Positions 22,492-29,747 of a stretch of 38,828 nucleotides of DNA are shown in pieces. Location: positions 1 through 38,828 of IMG/VR virus record IMGVR_UViG_3300030099_004576, one strand, 5' to 3'. A model generated the notes under the pieces. The model did no database searches. It saw nothing but the letters and a program-made list of their open reading frames with translations, and had not been told where the DNA came from. Made by a program: the position numbers and the translations under genes. How positions within the stretch are numbered: the first letter of the stretch is position 1; each line of letters starts with the position of its first letter. Source of the stretch: a virus.

Positions 22492-23036
22492 TGTTTACTT
22501 ATAGTCAGACACGACGACTCTCTATTACTCCTACGTTAGATACTAGCGAATATGCAGAGGGCGATGTTCTTTTTGTAGGCACTGAGTTAAAGCTTCCTGC
22601 AAAGACGTGCGTGGTGGAGTCCATTTACGCTACTTGGAAAGATTCTGAGGCTACAGCGGGCGCTATTTTTCTTTACTTCTTTGAGTCAAATGATACTGCG
22701 ATTGGAACCATAAATGATGCGCCTAATATCACCGCTGCAAATCTTGTGGCTAATGGATTTTTAGGCGGCCAGAAAATTCACTTTGACTCTAGAATTGAGG
22801 GGGCATTTTCTGCGGCGGGAATTGGCATTCAAATGGGTTTTTCTGGGGGGCAAACCGATAGTGGAAATGATACCGTTGGACCTGTAGACCCTGTATTATT
22901 AAAGTCTACTAGAGAAGATAGAAAGATTTTTGTTCAAGGCGCATGGGTTGATGGAGGCAATACTAGTCAGGCAATCACCTCTGCCTCGGACGCACTGCAA
23001 ATACATTTCAACTTAGGTTTTAATAGAAACATTTAA
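22491..23036 (+). CDS. Virion structural protein, second of the tandem pair
   Basis: 181 residues. LPAKTCVVESIYATWKDSE, AIFLYFFESNDTAIG, NITAANLVANGFLGG and IHFNLGFNRNI align one for one with segments of the upstream protein, so the genes arose by duplication and then diverged strongly. Its ATG overlaps the upstream TGA. The next gene begins ten bases after its stop, within a leader motif described separately. Confidence 0.65.
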   Translation: MFTYSQTRRLSITPTLDTSEYAEGDVLFVGTELKLPAKTCVVESIYATWKDSEATAGAIFLYFFESNDTAIGTINDAPNITAANLVANGFLGGQKIHFDSRIEGAFSAAGIGIQMGFSGGQTDSGNDTVGPVDPVLLKSTREDRKIFVQGAWVDGGNTSQAITSASDALQIHFNLGFNRNI

Positions 23037-23046
23037 TTAAATACAA
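23032..23046 (+). promoter_or_regulatory. Shared AT-rich leader motif TTTAATTAAATACAA before scaffold
   Basis: TTTAATTAAATACAA runs up to the start codon of the scaffold gene and differs by one base from TTTAATTCAATACAA before the gene at 28042. In Bacteroidota, AT-rich unstructured leaders often replace Shine-Dalgarno pairing, so this may be a translation enhancer. It overlaps the last bases of the upstream gene. Confidence 0.4.
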
Positions 23047-24185
23047 TGGAACAAGAAGTTCAGCAAGAAGCGCCTGCCGTAGAGCAGGCGTCTGCACAAG
23101 AGGCAGTAATTGAAGAAGCACCAGTACAGGAAACCCCTGCACAGGAGCAACCAAAGATTCAAATCTTTGACAATCCAACAGACCTGGCAGCTAGCTTCCA
23201 AGAGGAATTCGCTGCCAATACCGATAGCACTCCTGCTACAGATGCAGAAGCTATCGAACCGCAAGTAGAAACTCCAGTTCAAGAACAGGCTATGCAGCCT
23301 GAACCAGAACAGGTGCAGTACAGCCAACAAGACGTAGAGGGTGCTGTCTTCTCATATCTCAGCGAGAGGCTGGGGAGAGACATCACCTCACTCGACCAAT
23401 TGGCTGCACCGCAAAAGCTCGACGAGGGGCTAGAAGTCATCGCCAAGTTCGTACAGGACACGGGGCGGAGACCTGAAGATTGGTTTGCATACCAGCAGTT
23501 GAATCCGTCCGAGATGGACGACTTCACCGCATTGCGTGTGCAGATGGCTTCGGATCACCCGAACCTCAGTGGCGAGGAAGTCAACCTCTTGCTCAAGAGC
23601 AAATACAAGTTGGACCCCGACGTTCATACCGAACAAGAGATTCAGCTTTCACAGCTTCAGCTCAAGATGGATGGGCAGAAGGCAAAAGACAGCATTGAAA
23701 CTTTGCGCTCAGGGTATATCGCCCCACAGCGACAGGAAGTCGAGCAGGCCGAGACGGAACCGCTCATTGACGAGTCCTGGATAGCGGAGATGTCATACAA
23801 CGTAGATGCACTAGAGGGGTTGGAATTCGACCTCGGTGGTGACAAGACGTTTACGTTCGGTCTTGATGATGCCTATAAAGGAGAGTTGAAGCAAAAGAAC
23901 GCCCAGCTAGAAAACTACTTTGACCCATACGTCAGAGAAGATGGTAGCTGGGACTATGACACGCTGTCTTCGCACCGTGCTGTTGTTGACAACATAGATG
24001 TAATCGTGCAGTCTGCCTATCGGCAGGGCATGAGCGATGGTCAACGTGGGGTGGTGACGAATGCAGCAAACGTACAGGCTGCAGCACCAAACGATGCTAG
24101 CGGTCAAAATCAAACTAACCCTCTCGCCGATCAGGTGAGACAGATCTTGCAGAAAAACAACAGTAAGGTCACATTCAACATTTAA
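23046..24185 (+). CDS. Scaffolding protein (probable)
   Basis: 379 residues, very acidic and Gln/Glu rich at the start (residues 1-100, repeated APVQE and PVQE words), helical in the middle, and ending in a Gln/Asn-rich and basic tail (ADQVRQILQKNNSKVTFNI). Scaffolds are typically acidic, helical and placed directly before the capsid gene, as here (11 bases). They guide capsid assembly and leave or are cleaved before packaging. No protease domain is visible. The call rests on composition and position. Confidence 0.75.
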   Translation: MEQEVQQEAPAVEQASAQEAVIEEAPVQETPAQEQPKIQIFDNPTDLAASFQEEFAANTDSTPATDAEAIEPQVETPVQEQAMQPEPEQVQYSQQDVEGAVFSYLSERLGRDITSLDQLAAPQKLDEGLEVIAKFVQDTGRRPEDWFAYQQLNPSEMDDFTALRVQMASDHPNLSGEEVNLLLKSKYKLDPDVHTEQEIQLSQLQLKMDGQKAKDSIETLRSGYIAPQRQEVEQAETEPLIDESWIAEMSYNVDALEGLEFDLGGDKTFTFGLDDAYKGELKQKNAQLENYFDPYVREDGSWDYDTLSSHRAVVDNIDVIVQSAYRQGMSDGQRGVVTNAANVQAAAPNDASGQNQTNPLADQVRQILQKNNSKVTFNI

Positions 24186-24196
24186 CATAGGAAAAT

Positions 24197-25609
24197 ATGG
24201 CTTCTATTGGAACCACGCGGGGAACAGACATCCCTGCTATTAACGCGGCAGGTACGGATTTCCGAATCACGCCCGAAACTTATACTACCATTGATAACTT
24301 GGTCAAGACCACTAAGGACTTGGTCATGCCAGATCTTGTAGAGACCTACGGCAACCAAGGTATCACGGGCTTTCTGAAACTGACTGGCGCCATCACCTCT
24401 GGTGGTAGCTCCGACCAAGTCGATTGGTGGGAGGTTGGCCGTCGTCACGCTACCTTTACTTATGTAACTGCAGACCACAGCAATGCTGATGGATCTTCTA
24501 TTACTTTTCAAGCAGGCGCGGACAGTTTGACCTCTAACGTACAGGCAAACGACGTCTTGATGGACAGCTCTACAGGCACACGTTTTATTGTTAAGTCTGG
24601 TGGCTTTAGCACTGGGACTGCTCAACCAGCAGTCCTTGTAAAGCTCGATGGAACAGCGGTTGACGTTTCTGCTGACCTTGACGGTACGGGTGGTGAGTTG
24701 ATTGTGCTTGGAAACATGTACGCTCAAGGAACGAACCAACCAACTGGATTCCGTGAGACAGGTGTTCTTAAGCGTAAGAACCCATTCATGATTATCAAGG
24801 GACGTCACGAAGTCAACGGTTCTCAGGCCACGAACATCGGATGGGTTAACGTCGGTGGCGGTGAGTATCGTTGGTTTATGTACGCCGAGCAAGAGGCTCG
24901 CAAGCGTTTTGAGGACCAGCGCGAGATGATGATGCTCTTTGGTGAGCAGCATGATGGATCTGGCGGTGCAGCTTTGGACAACGACCTCGCAGGTTCTGAA
25001 GGTTACTTCAGCGCTATCGATGATCGCGGCATCCAAGTTACTGGTGCTAATGCCAACCCGCTTGACAGCTTCTCTGAGATTGACGATATCATCATCGAGC
25101 TCGACAAGCAAGGTGCTCCTGCTGAGTATGCTATGTACTTGAACCGCAAGCAAGACCTCGCCATCGACGACATGCTCGCTAGCGGTATCGCTACGGGTGT
25201 CACGGCGGGTCTGCCAGGGCAGTTCGGTGCTTTCCAAAATCAGCCTGATATCGCCGTGCAGCTCGGATTCAAGAGCTTCACCCGTGGTGGATACACGTTC
25301 CACAAGCACGACTGGAAGCTCCTGAACGATCCTACTCTCTTGGGTGCAAGCAACCACATTCAGGGTGCTATGGTGCCTCTTGCTAACGTCGTTGACGCTC
25401 GCACGGGTAATAGCTCACCTTCATTGTCTTTGTACTACAAGGAGGCTAATGGCTACAGCCGTGAGATGGAGCACTGGGTGACTGGCGGTGGCGTCCTCGG
25501 ACACACCAACAACGGTGACGTGGGAACTGACCAAGCGGTCTTCCACTACCGTTCTGAGGTTGCTCTCTGCGTCCGCGCTGCTAATCACCACGTTGTCCTC
25601 AAGGGCTAA
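24197..25609 (+). CDS. Major capsid protein
   Basis: 470 residues with GC-rich, highly regular codon use compared with neighbours, as expected for the most abundant virion protein. It starts MASIGTTRGTDIPAINAAGT and contains VMPDLVETYGNQGITGFLKL near 41-60, EQEARKRFEDQREMMMLFGE near 231-250 and AEYAMYLNRKQDLAIDDML near 300-320, fitting a HK97-fold capsid of the size seen in crAss-like and related podoviruses. Ribosome site AGGAAAAT precedes the ATG. A stable hairpin follows the stop. No long antisense gene is credible here. Confidence 0.87.
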   Translation: MASIGTTRGTDIPAINAAGTDFRITPETYTTIDNLVKTTKDLVMPDLVETYGNQGITGFLKLTGAITSGGSSDQVDWWEVGRRHATFTYVTADHSNADGSSITFQAGADSLTSNVQANDVLMDSSTGTRFIVKSGGFSTGTAQPAVLVKLDGTAVDVSADLDGTGGELIVLGNMYAQGTNQPTGFRETGVLKRKNPFMIIKGRHEVNGSQATNIGWVNVGGGEYRWFMYAEQEARKRFEDQREMMMLFGEQHDGSGGAALDNDLAGSEGYFSAIDDRGIQVTGANANPLDSFSEIDDIIIELDKQGAPAEYAMYLNRKQDLAIDDMLASGIATGVTAGLPGQFGAFQNQPDIAVQLGFKSFTRGGYTFHKHDWKLLNDPTLLGASNHIQGAMVPLANVVDARTGNSSPSLSLYYKEANGYSREMEHWVTGGGVLGHTNNGDVGTDQAVFHYRSEVALCVRAANHHVVLKG

Positions 25610-25622
25610 TAACTTGAAGTGA

Positions 25623-25650
25623 GAGAGAGGGCCCTTCGGGGTTCTCTCTC
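25623..25650 (+). other. Stable 12-bp hairpin with UUCG loop after the capsid gene
   Basis: Bases 25623-25634 pair with 25639-25650 through 12 consecutive pairs (two are G-U), closed by a C(UUCG)G tetraloop, one of the most stable loops. There is no T-run after it, so it is not a standard intrinsic terminator. It may protect the 3' end of capsid mRNA or mark a processing point. Confidence 0.75.
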
Positions 25651-25672
25651 AACCTTCATAACGATAATAATC

Positions 25673-26161
25673 ATGGCTACATTCAAATCGCTTCAAGGAA
25701 GCATTACATCGGCTACATGCATTGTCATTGATGATGCGATTACCAGCTCTGGCAATACGGATTTTAGTGTTGATCAACCCGCGAACACTATTGTTGAGGA
25801 TGTTATTATCCGCGTTGTCGAGGCCCCGACTATCTCTAGCGGCGACATTGGCATCCTGATGGGATACAATAGTGACCACACGGGCACTGACGTTGTTGAT
25901 GGTGGCACTGACGGTCTTCTAGACGAAGGTACTACCATCCCTGCGAACACTGTATACAAGCTCGCCAATACAACGGACGTAACCTTTGTGGGGGGCTCTA
26001 CCGACGGCTTCGCCACTGGTGACGCTGCAAGCGAAACCGCTAACGCTTCGTACGCTACAGAGGCAAAGACTCTATTTGGTCGCATTAGTGCAAGCACTGC
26101 GGCTTCTGCTGCTGGAAAGTTTGAGATTCACGTTGTCTATAGACATTTCCACAACATTTAA
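25673..26161 (+). CDS. Head decoration-type protein (first of a pair)
   Basis: 162 residues from ATG 25673 (MATFKSLQGSITSATCIVID); the longer frame back to 25619 runs through the hairpin and is rejected. Beta strands DVIIRVVEAPTISSGDIGIL and GKFEIHVVYRHFHNI flank a Thr, Ser and Gly-rich middle with ATGDAASETANASYATEAKT. Layout matches the next gene (strand, hydrophobic DVxx segment, then an xYSxxxxxxFGRI strand and a final EYxx), so they are probably paralogues. A position right after the capsid gene points to a decoration protein. Its level is probably set by read-through past the hairpin. Confidence 0.66.
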   Translation: MATFKSLQGSITSATCIVIDDAITSSGNTDFSVDQPANTIVEDVIIRVVEAPTISSGDIGILMGYNSDHTGTDVVDGGTDGLLDEGTTIPANTVYKLANTTDVTFVGGSTDGFATGDAASETANASYATEAKTLFGRISASTAASAAGKFEIHVVYRHFHNI

Positions 26162-26182
26162 CCCAACAAATATTTAGAAACT

Positions 26183-26665
26183 ATGAACGAACTAATTCTT
26201 AAAAAACTAGACGCTAACGAAGTAAGGGCTTCAAAAGGCGTTGTAAATGTCGTAGAGACAAGTGCATCTTTTGTAGCGTCATCAGACAAAATCACTTCAG
26301 GCGCAATGCAACTTCCACCTAATGCTGTTATTTTGGATTGCTATGCTGTTGTTAAGACTGCACTTGCATATGCTACTGCTACTCTTGGCACAAGATTTGG
26401 AACTGCCGCTAGTGGCGCTCAAATCGTTGCTCTCGATGCTGACGGCCTAGCAGGGTCGGGAACTTCACTAGCTGCGGGCAAGGGGAACTCAACTGATGCG
26501 GAAAGAAACACTTCTTTAGGAGGTGCCGCTGCTGTTGTGGTAGTTGCAGACGCTGCTTACTCTGCTTCTGGGAGAGAAATTTTCGGAGAAGTAAAAGCGT
26601 CTACGGGAGCCTTTACTGCAGGGGAAGTTTTTTTCGCTGTCGAATACATGGTGCTCGGCGATTAA
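26183..26665 (+). CDS. Head decoration-type protein (second of a pair)
   Basis: 160 residues, Ala-rich. NAVILDCYAVVKTALAYATA near 47-66, GTRFGTAASGAQIVALDADG, then ASGREIFGEVKASTGAFTAG and a final FFAVEYMVLGD. The GREIFGEVxAS...F-x-A-G-x-x-F-x-VEY pattern is common in decoration or minor head proteins of marine phages. It ends the capsid unit: an intrinsic terminator lies 22 bases after its stop. Confidence 0.68.
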   Translation: MNELILKKLDANEVRASKGVVNVVETSASFVASSDKITSGAMQLPPNAVILDCYAVVKTALAYATATLGTRFGTAASGAQIVALDADGLAGSGTSLAAGKGNSTDAERNTSLGGAAAVVVVADAAYSASGREIFGEVKASTGAFTAGEVFFAVEYMVLGD

Positions 26666-26687
26666 TAAGCAACTCGAACTTTATGAG

Positions 26688-26712
26688 AAAGGGGGCTTCG
26701 GCCCCCTTTTTT
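26688..26712 (+). terminator. Intrinsic terminator
   Basis: AAA-GGGGGC, TTCG loop, GCCCCC-TTTTTT: a perfect six-base GC stem, extended by A-T pairs, followed by a T-run. Ends the capsid and decoration transcript. Confidence 0.92.
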
Positions 26713-26720
26713 ATTGTCGG

Positions 26721-26728
26721 TATATTTG
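26721..26728 (+). promoter_or_regulatory. Bacteroidota-type -7 box TATATTTG directly after a terminator
   Basis: TATATTTG lies nine bases after the terminator T-run and four bases before ATG 26733. The -33 region falls inside the terminator stem, so a normal -33 element is excluded here. Confidence 0.72.
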
Positions 26729-26732
26729 TAAT

Positions 26733-28010
26733 ATGAAATTCTTCTTGTTCCGTAGAGAGGCTGTCACGCCTTTCAGCACTGCAAAATCTAACACTGGAGA
26801 GAACTTATCAGTGTTTGGGGTGCCTGCAGAAAACCTGTCTCATATGACCGCTGAAGAGGGGAAGGTGAACTTCACATTCAAAGACGCAGGAGTGTATGAG
26901 CACAGCGCCTTGACGTCAAGAGAAGCGATAGAGCGAACTAAGGTTGCAGTAGCTTGTGAGGAAGGTCAAGAGTTTGAGTTCATGCGTAATGTCATGGAGT
27001 TCATAGGTTCTGATAGCAAAAAGAATGTGATGGTATTTGATACCGTAAGTGGGTTCTCTACTATCTCTCAAGCTAAAGTGTCAGGTAAAACTGAAGTCAA
27101 CGCTGTGGTCCCTGCCCTCCCTGTTGTTATGTCCACTCAAGCAATCAGCAATGACCCTGCATCTTCTGACTTGACACAGACCACTACCACCACGATTGCC
27201 GACATCACGTTCCCTGCCCCGTCGTTGATGCCAATCATCGACTATAACGAAACTGGACTAGCGGGACTGAGTCTTAACGACCAAGTGGGGGCGGCAAACA
27301 CTTGGGCCAACGCTGGTACTGGCGGCACTACATTCGACATCACGAACGACACAGGAACCCCAGACGTACAAAGGGACAACGGGATTATGGGGAGTAATGA
27401 CCTTGCGGTGCAGTTTGCTACCTCGGAAAGTTTGCACTTGGCTAATACTTTGGAAGTAGAAGGGGCGTATACAGCATACATGGTTGTTGGGACAACGGGA
27501 CCCTATAGCGTGTTTGGTGGCAGCGTATTCGCTCATTCTAGTCTAGGCACTCACATTGGATTCGGAACTACTATTGCTAGTGTTGACCCTGGTCCCGATG
27601 AGTTTCATGTGAACCACGCGATAGGGTCTACGTATAGACGCGCTTTTGTAAACACAAACAACACCGCCGACGGAACATCTGCGTACATTTTTCCTGACCT
27701 ACTTCTAGATCATCCTGATGTGAATACGTCTTTATTTGAAGGACAACAGACTTATGTTTTTGTCTTACGTAGAGATAAAGAAAACAATCTTTACGTACAC
27801 AATCACCTTGGAGATGTAGTAGGGTTTATACCCAAGCAAGAGGAGGTGGGCATTGGCCGAACTAGCGGTATTCTTTCGGTAGACCGCATCGGTGGTGACG
27901 CATTCAGGCATAACATCCCTAGGGTTGGGATAATCACTGAAGATATTGGGACGGTATTTGCGGCAAAGCTAGCCAAGGATTTGTTTGAAAAGTACAAGTT
28001 CTCAGTTTGA
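26733..28010 (+). CDS. Virion protein with C-terminal concanavalin/LamG-like domain
   Basis: 425 residues. Residues 1-120 are a small alpha-beta domain (MKFFLFRREAVTPFST, VAVACEEGQEFEFMRNVMEF) of unknown function. A Thr and Pro-rich linker near 125-160 leads to a beta jelly-roll that runs from PIIDYNETGLAGLSLNDQVG at about 166 to the end, with the strands AYTAYMVVGTTGPYSVFGG and NNLYVHNHLGDVVGF typical of concanavalin-type lectin or LamG folds. Such domains bind glycans or decorate capsids. With its own leaderless-type promoter, it is probably made in quantity. The call is by pattern; no catalytic residues are seen. Confidence 0.7.
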   Translation: MKFFLFRREAVTPFSTAKSNTGENLSVFGVPAENLSHMTAEEGKVNFTFKDAGVYEHSALTSREAIERTKVAVACEEGQEFEFMRNVMEFIGSDSKKNVMVFDTVSGFSTISQAKVSGKTEVNAVVPALPVVMSTQAISNDPASSDLTQTTTTTIADITFPAPSLMPIIDYNETGLAGLSLNDQVGAANTWANAGTGGTTFDITNDTGTPDVQRDNGIMGSNDLAVQFATSESLHLANTLEVEGAYTAYMVVGTTGPYSVFGGSVFAHSSLGTHIGFGTTIASVDPGPDEFHVNHAIGSTYRRAFVNTNNTADGTSAYIFPDLLLDHPDVNTSLFEGQQTYVFVLRRDKENNLYVHNHLGDVVGFIPKQEEVGIGRTSGILSVDRIGGDAFRHNIPRVGIITEDIGTVFAAKLAKDLFEKYKFSV

Positions 28011-28011
28011 T

Positions 28012-28019
28012 TATATTTG
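28012..28019 (+). promoter_or_regulatory. Bacteroidota-type -7 box TATATTTG before gene 28042
   Basis: TATATTTG begins two bases after the upstream TGA and is 22 bases before the ATG at 28042. A TTTG at 27984-27987 lies 24 bases upstream, slightly far for a standard -33 element. The leader carries the shared motif at 28026-28040. Confidence 0.68.
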
Positions 28020-28025
28020 AACTAC

Positions 28026-28040
28026 TTTAATTCAATACAA
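28026..28040 (+). promoter_or_regulatory. Shared AT-rich leader motif TTTAATTCAATACAA
   Basis: Fourteen of 15 bases match the sequence before the scaffold gene at 23032. It lies one base before ATG 28042. A translational enhancer is suspected. Confidence 0.4.
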
Positions 28041-28041
28041 T

Positions 28042-28881
28042 ATGACTGAAACAAAGCGTAGCCCTGGTCGGCCTAAAAAGACCTTGTCCGATGCGACCAA
28101 TAAAGTCGCCCCCCCAACTAAAACGACGCGAAGGAAAAGCACTGTAGTGCGCCGCACAGAGGAGGTGCTCAAGAACGTAGAGTACGAAATCATCAACGCA
28201 GGCGGTATCGTTACTATGCTCCCACAAAAAGGGCTTACAGTGTACGATGAAGAGAACGATACAGTTCGAGAAATCCGCTATTGTCCCAACGAGCCTAGCA
28301 TTTGGGCCGACGAGCAAGGCGACAAAGCAAGGAAAGAGGCCGTGGTGTTCCGTGACAAAAAGCTCTTTGTCCCTCGCGATAAGCCCAACATGCGTAAGTT
28401 CTTGGATATTCATCCCATGAACGCAGCTAATGGAGGCAACCTCTTCCGTCAGGTAGACAAAAAGCGCGATGCAGAGAAAGAATTAAAAGAAGAGTTCTTG
28501 CTCAACGATGCCATCTCTATGGTTCGCGACAAAAGCATCGAAGAGCTTCTTCCTGTAGCTATTTTCTTTGGGTTCAATGTTGATTCCCCTACTAGCGAGA
28601 TTCGCTTCAACCTACTGAACATCGCCAAGAAGAAGCCTGCGGAGTTCATTCAGTCCTTCGACAACCCGCAAGTGCAAGCACGATCTATCGTGAAGCAAGC
28701 AGGGGACTACCAGTTCATCAACCTCAAACCTGACGGGGTGTACTGGTTCGATAGCAACTCTCTCATCGTCTCTGTCCCTACTGGTCAAGACCCGATCGAT
28801 GTGATGACACGATTTTGCCTTACAGAGAAAGGAGCTTCGGTACTCAGCAACCTAGAGGATAAACTCTCTAGACTAGGTTAA
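28042..28881 (+). CDS. Conserved structural-module protein of unknown function, 279 aa
   Basis: 279 residues. A basic, Pro and Lys-rich N-terminus (KRSPGRPKKTLSDATNK) resembles an AT-hook-like GRPKK motif at residues 8-13 and may touch DNA. The rest is a mixed alpha-beta domain: EVLKNVEYEIINAGGIVTML, NEPSIWADEQGDKA, LFVPRDKPNMRKFLDIHP, then DKSIEELLPVAIFFGFNV and GDYQFINLKPDGVYWFDSN. The GG-x-x-x-x-LPQKG and F-L-x-x-HP segments look conserved, but I cannot name the family. It sits alone between its own promoter and a strong terminator, so it is a monocistronic unit. A DNA-contacting structural or assembly role is inferred. Confidence 0.6.
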   Translation: MTETKRSPGRPKKTLSDATNKVAPPTKTTRRKSTVVRRTEEVLKNVEYEIINAGGIVTMLPQKGLTVYDEENDTVREIRYCPNEPSIWADEQGDKARKEAVVFRDKKLFVPRDKPNMRKFLDIHPMNAANGGNLFRQVDKKRDAEKELKEEFLLNDAISMVRDKSIEELLPVAIFFGFNVDSPTSEIRFNLLNIAKKKPAEFIQSFDNPQVQARSIVKQAGDYQFINLKPDGVYWFDSNSLIVSVPTGQDPIDVMTRFCLTEKGASVLSNLEDKLSRLG

Positions 28882-28901
28882 GAGCCTAGTATACAGAAGG
28901 G

Positions 28902-28930
28902 AAGGCCGCCTCGAGCGGCCTTTTCTTTTT
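28902..28930 (+). terminator. Intrinsic terminator
   Basis: AAGGCCGC pairs with GCGGCCTT around a CTCGA loop (28902-28922), followed by TTCTTTTT. A smaller CTAGG...CCTAG hairpin covers the stop codon just before. It separates the 279-residue gene from the ring-protein unit. Confidence 0.9.
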
Positions 28931-28938
28931 TATATTTG
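28931..28938 (+). promoter_or_regulatory. Bacteroidota-type -7 box TATATTTG fused to a terminator T-run
   Basis: TATATTTG starts at the last base of the terminator T-stretch and ends five bases before ATG 28944. The two elements share bases, leaving no room for a separate -33 element. Confidence 0.72.
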
Positions 28939-28943
28939 TAATT

Positions 28944-29747
28944 ATGATAAGCGTACAGCGGGTATACGAAACCGTCAGGGAGATTTGTAACAAAGACCAG
29001 AAAGGGTTTGTTACCCCTTTGGTTTTCGACACCTTGGCACGCACAGCACAGCAGAACGTCTACAACGAGATGTTCAACGAACTGAAGATAGCCAACGCGC
29101 TACGTGCTTCAGGCAGGGATGCGGGTAGAGACAAGTCAGCCTATAAGATGGTCGAGGAGGATTTGGCTATGTTTATACGTCAAGTAGGCATTGAGGTTGA
29201 CGACGTTTCTGATGTTTATGAAGCAACAGTTACTGATGAAGACGGGAATGAGACTATAGTGAGTGTAGATCCTGAAGACGGGATTGGATTTGCAAAGCCT
29301 ATTGATTTGTCACGTATCATAAACATGTATGTTACGGGGACAAACACTTCTGTGGAGCTTATATACGACGCAGAAAAAGCACAGAGGGTGTTGCAAAGCA
29401 ATCTCTCCACCCCTACTCAAGAGTTCCCTGCGGCTTTGGTTATGGGGAACTACGTTCAAGTGTTTCCCGAAGCAGTGGAGGCAGTAACGATGGTGTATTA
29501 TAGGCAGCCACGATCTCGAGTAATCGCAACGAACGTAGTAGACTTTGAGTCCCACCCTACATACTCTACGATTTCTGTGGACCCTGCTACAGGGTTTACT
29601 ATTTTCAATGAGTTCGACTCCCGCAACTTCGATTTGCCCGAGCACTACTTCAACGAAGTGGTGTCAGAGATTGTCAAGATGATCGGGGTGCGGTTGAGGG
29701 ATACAACATTGGCGGCCTATGGGTTGCAACAAACGCAAGCTGAATAA
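28944..29747 (+). CDS. Head-tail connector or ring-type protein
   Basis: 267 residues. Helical N-terminus with KDQKGFVTPLVFDTLARTAQ near 18-37 (the N-x-x-Q-x-G-x-x-(S/T)PxxFNxLA pattern of this class), then FAKPIDLSRIINMY and AALVMGNYVQVFPEAVE-AVTMVYYRQP strands, and a C-terminal helix DLPEHYFNEVVSEIVKMIGV followed by RDTTLAAYGLQQTQA. This matches connector or ring proteins of crAss-like and other Bacteroidota podoviruses that stack below the portal. Sequence similarity is inferred from memory. The gene overlaps the next by TAATG. Confidence 0.72.
   Translation: MISVQRVYETVREICNKDQKGFVTPLVFDTLARTAQQNVYNEMFNELKIANALRASGRDAGRDKSAYKMVEEDLAMFIRQVGIEVDDVSDVYEATVTDEDGNETIVSVDPEDGIGFAKPIDLSRIINMYVTGTNTSVELIYDAEKAQRVLQSNLSTPTQEFPAALVMGNYVQVFPEAVEAVTMVYYRQPRSRVIATNVVDFESHPTYSTISVDPATGFTIFNEFDSRNFDLPEHYFNEVVSEIVKMIGVRLRDTTLAAYGLQQTQAE

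Noticed and set aside
24182-25357. 391-codon antisense frame across the capsid gene
   Set aside because: It mirrors the regular codon use of the highly expressed capsid gene and gives a protein with no recognisable pattern; a shadow frame.
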